Assembly: GCA_003104895.1 (NCBI GenBank)
Contig: PQAG01000048.1
Span: 12,468-17,903, forward strand
Origin: Nitrosomonadales bacterium
Lineage (GTDB): Bacteria; Pseudomonadota; Gammaproteobacteria; Burkholderiales; Sulfuricellaceae
DNA: 5,436 nt
Direction of reading: 5' to 3'
Under the pieces are notes generated by a model. It was not told the origin of the DNA, made no database searches, and worked only from the letters and a program-made list of their open reading frames with translations. Of this stretch, positions 1 through 5,150 are shown piece after piece (the stretch's first letter is position 1; every line of letters begins with the position of its first letter). The translations under genes were made by a program, and so were the position numbers.

Positions 1-13
1 GGCGGTAAAAATA

Positions 14-22
14 TGGTATAAA
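14..22 (+). promoter_or_regulatory. Extended -10 promoter element of rpmBG
   Basis: TGGTATAAA fits an extended -10 element (TGn followed by a hexamer matching TATAAT at 5 of 6 positions). Transcription would begin near position 29, giving an rpmB leader of about 40 nt. A -35 element would lie just outside the window, so the promoter cannot be judged fully. It is the only convincing -10-like site before the ribosomal protein genes. Confidence 0.5.
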
Positions 23-67
23 TTGCGTTTTTCGAATTCCAGATACAAATTTTAGGAGTCACCCCAA

Positions 68-304
68 ATGGCACGCGTATGTAAAGTCACCGGCAAGCGC
101 CCGATGACGGGAAATAACGTTTCCCACGCCAACAACAGGACCAAGCGCCGCTTCCTGCCAAATCTGCAATCCCGCCGTTTCTGGGTTGAAAGCGAAAACC
201 GCTGGGTACGTCTGCGCGTGAGCTGCTCGGCCCTGCGCACCATCGACAAAAAAGGCATTGATGCCGTGCTGGCCGGCCTGCGCGCCAGCGGTGAAGCAGT
301 TTAA
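68..304 (+). CDS. rpmB: 50S ribosomal protein L28 (bL28)
   Basis: Structural protein of the large ribosomal subunit. The 78-residue product has the standard bacterial length, and the family signature is clear: it starts MARVCKVTGKRP, continues with TGNNVSHANN and KRRFLPNLQ, and has the RFWVESENRWVRLRVS core and the DKKGID motif near residues 60-66. It has a single cysteine (Cys5) and no paired CxxC motifs, so it is the zinc-independent form. The ATG is set by AGGAG at 54-58, nine bases upstream. The gene is followed by rpmG after 10 bp, the usual rpmB-rpmG pair of proteobacteria. Identification is by recognition of the whole sequence and is secure. Confidence 0.98.
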   Translation: MARVCKVTGKRPMTGNNVSHANNRTKRRFLPNLQSRRFWVESENRWVRLRVSCSALRTIDKKGIDAVLAGLRASGEAV

Positions 305-308
305 GGAG
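303..308 (+). promoter_or_regulatory. Ribosome binding site of rpmG overlapping the rpmB stop
   Basis: AAGGAG lies six bases before the rpmG ATG, and its first two bases are the last two of the rpmB TAA stop codon. A ribosome terminating on rpmB therefore sits on the rpmG binding site, which suggests translational coupling of L28 and L33. Confidence 0.8.
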
Positions 309-314
309 TGAATC

Positions 315-482
315 ATGGCTAAAGGCGGACGCGAAAAAATCAAGCTGGAATCCACTGCGGGTACCGGCCACTTCTACACCACGACCAAAAACAAGCGCAC
401 CATGCCGGAAAAAATGGCGATCATGAAATATGATCCCAAGGCGCGCAAGCACGTGGAATACAAGGAAACAAAACTGAAGTAA
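315..482 (+). CDS. rpmG: 50S ribosomal protein L33 (bL33)
   Basis: Small protein of the large ribosomal subunit, located near the E site. Translating from the ATG gives 55 residues beginning MAKGGREKIKLESTAGTGHF and containing YTTTKNKRTMPEKM and a lysine-rich end with HVEYKETKLK, closely matching the 55-residue enterobacterial protein. It has no cysteine, so it is the zinc-independent paralogue type. The start is fixed by AAGGAG six bases upstream. It is second in the rpmBG operon, which ends at an intrinsic terminator about 40 bp downstream. Confidence 0.97.
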   Translation: MAKGGREKIKLESTAGTGHFYTTTKNKRTMPEKMAIMKYDPKARKHVEYKETKLK

Positions 483-524
483 GGGAAGTGATGCCGGTTA
501 CCAGCCAGGCTTAGCAACCAGAGC

Positions 525-557
525 AAACCCCGCCGCCACAAGCGTGCGGGGTTTTTT
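525..557 (+). terminator. Intrinsic terminator of the rpmBG operon
   Basis: AAACCCCGC (525-533) pairs with GCGGGGTTT (546-554) around a 12-base loop, and the 3' arm runs into six consecutive T (552-557). Position and form fit a rho-independent terminator ending rpmB-rpmG. Its T run ends only 16 bases before the next start codon. Confidence 0.9.
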
Positions 558-573
558 CATTCCGGAAAAATCC

Positions 574-1110
574 ATGAACAAGCATCTCCTTCTTCTCTGC
601 CTGCTGCCCACCACGTCACTGGCCGCCGGGCTTGACCAGTCAAGCTGGGGCAAATTCGAATACGATTTCGAGGAAAAGCCCTGGGCTGAACTGGAAGCCC
701 GGCTCCCTCCCGCGCCAAAACCTGAAAATCTCCTGCCTTTCTACGTCAGCGCGGCAACGGACAACCGCTTCTTCGTGGATAGCGCGTCTGTCACTGTTGG
801 CGAAGACGGCGTGGTGCGTTACACGCTGGTGGTCAAATCCGCTACCGGTGCAAGCAACATCAGCTATGAAGGCATGCGCTGCAGTTCGGGGGAATTGAAA
901 CGCTACGCCTTCGGCCGCAACGATGGGAGCTGGGGCAAGGCACGCAACGCCAGATGGGAAGAGATTCGCTACAAGGACGTCAACCGCCAGCACCACATGC
1001 TCTACGACGATTTCTTCTGCCCGCGCGGCATTGCAGTCAAATCTCCGGCTGAAGCGGTTAATGCCTTGAAACGCGGCGAGCACCCCGGCAGCAAGGGGAT
1101 TGCCTGGTAG
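574..1110 (+). CDS. CNP1-like family protein, exported, function unknown
   Basis: The product has 178 residues. Residues 1-17 form a signal peptide: MNK, a leucine-rich core, then a likely signal peptidase I site after Ser-Leu-Ala (15-17). The mature part should be periplasmic. The pattern matches the proteobacterial CNP1-like family as I recall it: FFVDSASVTVGEDGVVRYTL at 66-85, the SYEGMRC stretch at 97-103, an aromatic Gly/Arg/Trp-rich stretch (111-128) and a cysteine in DDFFCPRG (145-152). Cys103 and Cys149 could form a disulfide; this is inference. An in-frame GTG at 544 is rejected because it lies in the terminator stem and would put ten residues before the signal peptide. The Shine-Dalgarno sequence is weak (GGAAAA). 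No role is known to me for this family. Confidence 0.8.
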   Translation: MNKHLLLLCLLPTTSLAAGLDQSSWGKFEYDFEEKPWAELEARLPPAPKPENLLPFYVSAATDNRFFVDSASVTVGEDGVVRYTLVVKSATGASNISYEGMRCSSGELKRYAFGRNDGSWGKARNARWEEIRYKDVNRQHHMLYDDFFCPRGIAVKSPAEAVNALKRGEHPGSKGIAW

Positions 1111-1226
1111 CGACCTGTCCCGGCCCCGCACTACGCTGCAGGCTGCTCGTTTGCCGACTCTGCTGCCCTGAATGGCGGCGTCATCAGTTACAATAATTTC
1201 GTTGCAAACCCCCACATAGACATCCC

Positions 1227-1811
1227 ATGAATTATTGCAGCCACTGCGGCGCCAGGGTCAGCCTGCGCATCCCGGAAGGCGATAGCCTGCCGCGCTATGT
1301 GTGTGACCATTGCCATACCATTCATTACCAGAATCCAAAAATGGTAATCGGCTGCATTCCACAATGGGAGGACAGGATTCTCCTCTGCCGCCGCGCCATC
1401 GAGCCGCGTCATGGCTTCTGGACGCTACCCGCGGGCTTCATGGAAAACAGCGAAACCACGGCCCAGGCTGCCGCACGCGAAACGCTGGAGGAGGCGCAGG
1501 CCAGAGTCGAAGTCGGCGCGCTGTATACCCTGTTCAACGTGCCACATATCAGCCAGGTACACCTGTTCTTCCGCGCCCGCCTGCTGCAGCCGCATTTCGG
1601 CGCAGGCGCGGAAAGCCTGGAAGTCAGGCTGTTTTCGGAGCAGGACCTGCCCTGGGACAAGATCGCCTTTGCCAGCGTGCGCAAAACGCTGCAGCTTTAT
1701 GTCGCCGAGCGGCGTAGCGGAGCCTTTGGATTCCACCTGGGCGACATTCTTCCTGCGCCGGATCAGCAGACAATCTACAGCGCCGCACCACCCAACAACT
1801 TCATTCCCTGA
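1227..1811 (+). CDS. Nudix hydrolase with N-terminal zinc ribbon, probable FAD/NDP-X pyrophosphatase
   Basis: The product has 194 residues. Cys4/Cys7 and Cys26/Cys29 form a zinc ribbon, followed by the QNPKMVIGC segment (35-43) typical of this subfamily. The Nudix box spans 70-92: Gly70, Glu76, Arg84-Glu85 and Glu88-Glu89 supply the Mg-binding catalytic helix. The canonical Gly near its end is Gln91, a position that varies in this subfamily. The WTLPAGFMEN stretch and SLEVRLF (130-136) resemble Arabidopsis NUDX23, a FAD pyrophosphatase, so hydrolysis of FAD or a related dinucleotide is the best guess. The NADH-specific SQPWPFPxS signature of NudC is absent. There is no good Shine-Dalgarno sequence before the ATG, but no other start keeps Cys4. 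algC follows after 15 bp, so the two are probably cotranscribed. Confidence 0.9.
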   Translation: MNYCSHCGARVSLRIPEGDSLPRYVCDHCHTIHYQNPKMVIGCIPQWEDRILLCRRAIEPRHGFWTLPAGFMENSETTAQAAARETLEEAQARVEVGALYTLFNVPHISQVHLFFRARLLQPHFGAGAESLEVRLFSEQDLPWDKIAFASVRKTLQLYVAERRSGAFGFHLGDILPAPDQQTIYSAAPPNNFIP

Positions 1812-1826
1812 AAGACGCAAACAATC

Positions 1827-3203
1827 ATGACCACAATCCCGGCAGAAATCTTCAAGGCCTATGACATCCGCGGCATCGTCGGCAAATCACTCACGCCGGA
1901 AATCGTTGAAACCATCGGCCACGCCATCGGTTCCGAAGCCATCGCCCGCCAGCAAAGCGAGATCGTGATCGGGCGCGACGGCCGTCTCTCGGGCCCGGAA
2001 CTGGCCGCTGCCCTGGCGCGCGGCATCCAGAAGAGCGGCATCAACGTGATTGACCTCGGCATGGTAGCCACACCGATGACCTACTACGGCGCCTATCAAC
2101 TCCACGCAAATTCGGCGGTGATGGTCACCGGCAGCCACAACCCGCCGGACTATAACGGGCTGAAAATGGTGCTGGGCGGGGAAACGCTCTCCGGCGACGC
2201 CATTCAGGGCCTGAAAATGCGGATCGAGCAGGGCAACTTCAGCCATGGCAACGGGCTTTACCGCCAGCATGACATCGCCAGCGAGTACATCCGGCGCATC
2301 ACGGGCGACATCAGGCTGGCGCGGCCGATGAAAGTCATCGTCGATTGCGGCAATGGCGTCCCCGGCGCATTCGCGCCTCAACTCTACCGCGCACTGGGCT
2401 GCGCGGTGGAGGAAATGTACTGCGAAGTGGACGGCAACTTCCCCAACCACCATCCGGACCCTTCCGTGCCCAAGAACCTGCAGGACCTGATCGCGCGCCT
2501 CAAGACATCGGACGCCGAAATCGGCCTCGCTTTTGACGGCGACGGCGACCGGCTGGGCGTGGTCACCAGGGACGGGCAGATCATCTTTCCCGACCGCCAG
2601 CTGATGCTGTACGCCGATGACGTGCTTTCCCGCAACCCGGGTGCGGAAATCATTTTCGACGTCAAGTCCACGCGCAACCTGTTTGCCTGGATACGCGAAC
2701 GCGGCGGCAAGCCGACGCTATGGAAAACAGGTCACTCCCTGATCAAGGCGAAAATGAAGGAAACCGGCGCGCTGCTGGCGGGAGAAATGAGCGGGCATGT
2801 ATTCTTCAAGGATCGCTGGTATGGCTTCGACGATGGCCTTTACACGGGTGCCCGCCTGCTCGAATACCTGTCGCGCCAGGCCGACATCGACGCCACCCTG
2901 AACGGCCTGCCGGATACCGTCAACACGCCGGAACTGCAGATCTGGATGAAGGAGGGCGAGCATTACGCTCTGATCGAAAGGCTGCGCGAATCGGCCCGTT
3001 TCCCCACGGCCCGTGAAGTCATCACGCTCGACGGGCTGCGCGTGGAATATGCCGACGGCTTCGGCCTGATGCGCCCCTCCAACACCACGCCGGTGATCGT
3101 GCTGCGCTTCGAGGGGGAAAACGAAAATGCGCTGAAGCGGATCCAGGCCGAATTCCGCCAGGTGCTGCTGGCAGCCGAGTCCGGCCTGGCCCTGCCCTTT
3201 TAG
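1827..3203 (+). CDS. algC: Phosphomannomutase/phosphoglucomutase, AlgC type
   Basis: Cytoplasmic enzyme interconverting mannose-6-P and mannose-1-P, and glucose-6-P and glucose-1-P, through an enzyme phosphoserine. It supplies precursors for GDP-mannose, UDP-glucose, lipopolysaccharide and exopolysaccharide. The 458 residues match the roughly 460 of Pseudomonas AlgC. All four alpha-D-phosphohexomutase domains are present: YDIRG at 12-16, the phosphoserine loop TGSHNP with Ser103, the Mg loop DGDGDR at 237-242, KTGHS at 300-304, the sugar-binding GEMSGH at 319-324, and the phosphate-binding RPSNTTPV at 416-423 in domain 4. No key residue is missing. The start is the ATG 15 bp after the Nudix stop, with only a weak ribosome site (GAAAG), so coupling to the Nudix gene is plausible. 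Its TAG stop directly abuts the stop of the opposing gene. Confidence 0.95.
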   Translation: MTTIPAEIFKAYDIRGIVGKSLTPEIVETIGHAIGSEAIARQQSEIVIGRDGRLSGPELAAALARGIQKSGINVIDLGMVATPMTYYGAYQLHANSAVMVTGSHNPPDYNGLKMVLGGETLSGDAIQGLKMRIEQGNFSHGNGLYRQHDIASEYIRRITGDIRLARPMKVIVDCGNGVPGAFAPQLYRALGCAVEEMYCEVDGNFPNHHPDPSVPKNLQDLIARLKTSDAEIGLAFDGDGDRLGVVTRDGQIIFPDRQLMLYADDVLSRNPGAEIIFDVKSTRNLFAWIRERGGKPTLWKTGHSLIKAKMKETGALLAGEMSGHVFFKDRWYGFDDGLYTGARLLEYLSRQADIDATLNGLPDTVNTPELQIWMKEGEHYALIERLRESARFPTAREVITLDGLRVEYADGFGLMRPSNTTPVIVLRFEGENENALKRIQAEFRQVLLAAESGLALPF

Positions 3204-3521
3204 CTATTTTCCGTCGACATCCAGCCCGAAGCGGTGGGTTGCGTCAATCACCTTGAGGAGGTTGCCGAATGGCAGGCGGGGCCCTAGGCGGCGCACCACT
3301 TCCATGAAGGGCAGTTCCGGCCCATTGGGATCGAACTTGTACTCGCCGCTCAGCATGTCGTCGTACATCTTGCGCAGCTGGGTGTCGAGCAGGTTGATGT
3401 AGGGGCGGAACGGGGCAAAATCATCCGACTCCTCGTCCATGATGGAGCGGATTTCGTCCACCTCATACACCGCCTGGTGCATCAGATCCACATATTCATC
3501 GGCTGTTTTCGGGCGTTTCAT
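3204..3521 (-). CDS. Small acidic hypothetical protein downstream of the qmo/hdr cluster (possible QmoD analogue)
   Basis: I do not recognise this 105-residue protein. It has no cysteine, signal peptide or membrane segment, so it should be cytosolic and carries no iron-sulfur cluster. By count it has 21 Asp/Glu and 14 Lys/Arg (net about -7). Residues 6-58 look helical and acidic (DEESDD at 29-34); the rest has a Pro/Gly-rich hinge (65-86, with RRLGPRLPFGNLL) and a final short helix. AGGAG (3528-3532) six bases before the ATG supports both the start and real translation. It is the last - strand gene after qmoB-hdrC-hdrB but is separated from hdrB by a strong terminator. Sulfate reducers carry a small gene, qmoD, after qmoABC; equivalence here is only positional. 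Its stop codon touches that of algC. Confidence 0.8.
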   Translation of the reverse strand: MKRPKTADEYVDLMHQAVYEVDEIRSIMDEESDDFAPFRPYINLLDTQLRKMYDDMLSGEYKFDPNGPELPFMEVVRRLGPRLPFGNLLKVIDATHRFGLDVDGK

Positions 3522-3527
3522 TGCTTG

Positions 3528-3532
3528 CTCCT
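3528..3532 (-). promoter_or_regulatory. Ribosome binding site of the 105-residue gene
   Basis: AGGAG on the - strand, six bases before the ATG at 3521. It is a good match to the 16S anti-Shine-Dalgarno sequence and the main evidence that this short gene starts here. Confidence 0.75.
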
Positions 3533-3572
3533 GGAAATACTCAAAGTATGCAGCATATGGAGGTCATGCCGC

Positions 3573-3603
3573 AAAAAAGAAAGGGGCGCAATGCGCCCCC
3601 TTC
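3573..3603 (-). terminator. Intrinsic terminator after hdrB
   Basis: Read on the - strand, an 11-bp stem (3593-3603 pairing with 3579-3589, including one G-U pair) with a 3-base loop is followed by six U (3573-3578). It begins 17 bases after the hdrB stop and should end the qmo/hdr transcript. On the + strand the hairpin is followed only by ATTTTC, so termination in that direction would be weaker. Confidence 0.93.
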
Positions 3604-3620
3604 ATTTTCAGCCGGGGAAA

Positions 3621-4523
3621 TTACTTGTTGGCAATATCTTCCAGCTTGGTGGCGCGGATAACCTGGCCATCCAGCCCCGCATCCTTGCTGCTGCCGCCGT
3701 AGGCCACGGTAATCAGCTGGCTGTAATAGGTCACGGGAATGTTGAACTTCTTGCCGTAGCGCTTGTTCACTTCACCCTGGTAAATCTCGACGTTGGCCTG
3801 GCACAGCGGGCAGGGCGTGACGATCATGTCCGCGCCGTGATCGTAGGCGGACTCGATGATGTCATGGATCTGCTTCTGGCTCTTTTCCGGCTCGGAGAAT
3901 GCCAGTGCACCGCCGCAGCAGGTCACTTTCTGGTCATAGCTGGTGATCGCTTCGCCGCCCATGGATTCAACCATGCGGTCCAGGTACATCGGGTTCTCGA
4001 AAGACTCGCCGGCGATACCGAAAGGACGGTTGGTCTGGCAGCCCACGTAGCCGGCGAACTTGATGCCGTCCAGGGGCTTCTTCACCCCGCTCTTCAGGGT
4101 TTCGTAGCCGATGTCCTCGATCAGCACTTCCACCATGTGGCGGGCGGGGGGCGCTTCATTCTTGAAGGTCAGTCCGGCTTCCTTGAGGGCTTCGTTGGTT
4201 TCGGCCAGCAGCGTGGCGCTGTGATCCAGGCGCTCCTTGGCTTCGCGCGTCGCCAGCCAGCAGGCGGCGCAGGTGGCGACCACTTCCTGGCCCGGGTTGT
4301 GCTGCTCTGAAAGCGCCAGATTACGCGCCGACAGTGCAATGCGCGGCAGTTCCCCACCACCGGCATAGCCGATGGAGGCACCGCAGCAGTTCCAGTCCGG
4401 AATCTCGTTCAAAGCGACATCCAGCAGCTTGACCATGGAATTGGTCGAAGTCAGGTAGTTGCTGGACGATGCGCCGGACTGCGACGAGCAGCCGGGATAA
4501 AAAGAATATTGTTTCTTGGCCAT
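3621..4523 (-). CDS. hdrB: Heterodisulfide reductase subunit B-like protein, two CCG domains
   Basis: The 300-residue soluble protein has two cysteine-rich CCG domains, which in methanogen HdrB each hold a noncubane [4Fe-4S] cluster. Domain 1 has Cys12, Cys46-Cys47-Gly48 and Cys85/Cys88 (CAAC). Domain 2 has Cys162, Cys202-Cys203-Gly204 and Cys238/Cys241 (CPLC). All ten ligand cysteines are present, so both clusters can be expected and the protein is probably redox-active rather than a degenerate copy. It follows hdrC by 11 bp and qmoB further upstream, and would work in a complex with them. In sulfur oxidisers this module is thought to link APS reductase to an electron acceptor; the exact acceptor cannot be read from sequence. 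It could be confused with sHdr HdrB, but the MvhD-type partner upstream argues for Qmo. Confidence 0.93.
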   Translation of the reverse strand: MAKKQYSFYPGCSSQSGASSSNYLTSTNSMVKLLDVALNEIPDWNCCGASIGYAGGGELPRIALSARNLALSEQHNPGQEVVATCAACWLATREAKERLDHSATLLAETNEALKEAGLTFKNEAPPARHMVEVLIEDIGYETLKSGVKKPLDGIKFAGYVGCQTNRPFGIAGESFENPMYLDRMVESMGGEAITSYDQKVTCCGGALAFSEPEKSQKQIHDIIESAYDHGADMIVTPCPLCQANVEIYQGEVNKRYGKKFNIPVTYYSQLITVAYGGSSKDAGLDGQVIRATKLEDIANK

Positions 4524-4530
4524 CTACTTG

Positions 4531-4536
4531 CTCCTT
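4531..4536 (-). promoter_or_regulatory. Ribosome binding site of hdrB overlapping the hdrC stop
   Basis: AAGGAG on the - strand, seven bases before the hdrB ATG. The hdrC TAA stop (4535-4537) shares its last two bases with this site, so hdrC and hdrB are probably translationally coupled. Confidence 0.8.
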
Positions 4537-5137
4537 ACGCCAGTTTCCTGCGCTTGTCCTCGAGTTCACGCGCTTTCTTCAGCATGGCGTGAAAACCGCT
4601 CTTGTCCTTGATGCCATGCCCGCCGAGAATCTCCATCGGGTTCAGGCGCTTGGCCTTCATCATGCCCATGCCGACGCCCTGCATCGCCTGAGCGTTCTTG
4701 ACGCCCTGGCTGAAGCCGTCCTTGAAATACATGCTGAGGCTGAGCTTCAGCTCGTTGACGCGACCGGTCTTGGTGAGGTTGTCCCAGAACATCTGGCCGA
4801 ACTGCGCCGTGGGCTGGTTCTTGGGCGCCAGGCCCTCGCGCTTCGCCAGGTAGGCCAGGCCGTGCATGATGTGCGTGATCGGCAGCTTGCGCGGGCAGCG
4901 CACGATGCACTGGTAGCAGGAGGTGCACATCCACATGGAGTCGGAGGTCAGCACTTCCTCGCGCTTGCCGGCGCGGATCATCATGAAGATTTCCTGCGGC
5001 GGATGCGCCCAGTGCGGGCCCAGCGGGCAGGAGCCGGCGCACACGCCGCACTGCATGCACATCTTGACCCAGTTGCCTTCCTCGACGCGCTCCTCGACTT
5101 CCTTGAGGAAATTATTGCGGTATTTTTCGATACTCAT
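4535..5137 (-). CDS. hdrC: Heterodisulfide reductase subunit C-like iron-sulfur protein
   Basis: The 200-residue protein has two [4Fe-4S] binding motifs in CxxCxxCxxxC form: Cys27/30/33/37 (CMQCGVCAGSC) and Cys71/74/77/81 (CTSCYQCIVRC), with Pro after each last cysteine. This is the HdrC arrangement, which carries electrons between HdrA-like flavoproteins and HdrB. It has no membrane helices, unlike QmoC, which fuses an HdrC-like part to a cytochrome b-type membrane domain. The C-terminal third has a Met/Gly-rich patch (152-160), an LNPMEILGGHGIKD stretch (165-178) seen in HdrC/QmoC-type proteins, and a charged helix. The start is fixed by AGGAGG seven bases upstream, overlapping the qmoB stop. 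It lies between qmoB and hdrB in one operon. Confidence 0.93.
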   Translation of the reverse strand: MSIEKYRNNFLKEVEERVEEGNWVKMCMQCGVCAGSCPLGPHWAHPPQEIFMMIRAGKREEVLTSDSMWMCTSCYQCIVRCPRKLPITHIMHGLAYLAKREGLAPKNQPTAQFGQMFWDNLTKTGRVNELKLSLSMYFKDGFSQGVKNAQAMQGVGMGMMKAKRLNPMEILGGHGIKDKSGFHAMLKKARELEDKRRKLA

Positions 5138-5144
5138 ACTGTCT

Positions 5145-5150
5145 CCTCCT
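5145..5150 (-). promoter_or_regulatory. Ribosome binding site of hdrC overlapping the qmoB stop
   Basis: AGGAGG on the - strand, a perfect Shine-Dalgarno core seven bases before the hdrC ATG. It includes the last two bases of the upstream TAG stop (5149-5151). Gap length (11 nt) and spacing (7 nt) are the same as at the hdrC-hdrB junction. Confidence 0.85.

Noticed and set aside
544..573. GTG at 544 as an earlier start of the CNP1-like gene
   Set aside because: It lies inside the 3' arm of the rpmBG terminator, and the ATG at 574 begins exactly at a signal peptide.
1189..1194. TACAAT as a -10 box for the Nudix gene
   Set aside because: The hexamer is good (5 of 6), but no -35 match lies at 16-18 bp and there is no extended TG; it is too weak to list as a feature.
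640..1215. - strand open frame of 191 codons opposite the CNP1-like gene
   Set aside because: No Shine-Dalgarno sequence or recognisable domain, while the + strand frame has a signal peptide and a family match.
1111..1226. Intergenic stretch after the CNP1-like gene searched for a terminator or small RNA
   Set aside because: I see no stem followed by a T run and no RNA gene; the 116 bp hold nothing I can support.
3477..4310. Long + strand open frame of 277 codons opposite hdrB and the intergenic region
   Set aside because: It runs antisense to the clearly conserved hdrB, crosses the terminator hairpin, and its translation shows no family pattern. It is a shadow produced by codon bias in G+C-rich DNA.
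3621..5137. Assignment of the hdr genes to the sulfur-oxidising sHdr system
   Set aside because: The sHdr locus places hdrC and hdrB with a stand-alone HdrA and lipoate-binding protein genes; here the upstream gene ends in an MvhD domain, which fits QmoB. The call could change if the missing N-terminal part disagrees.
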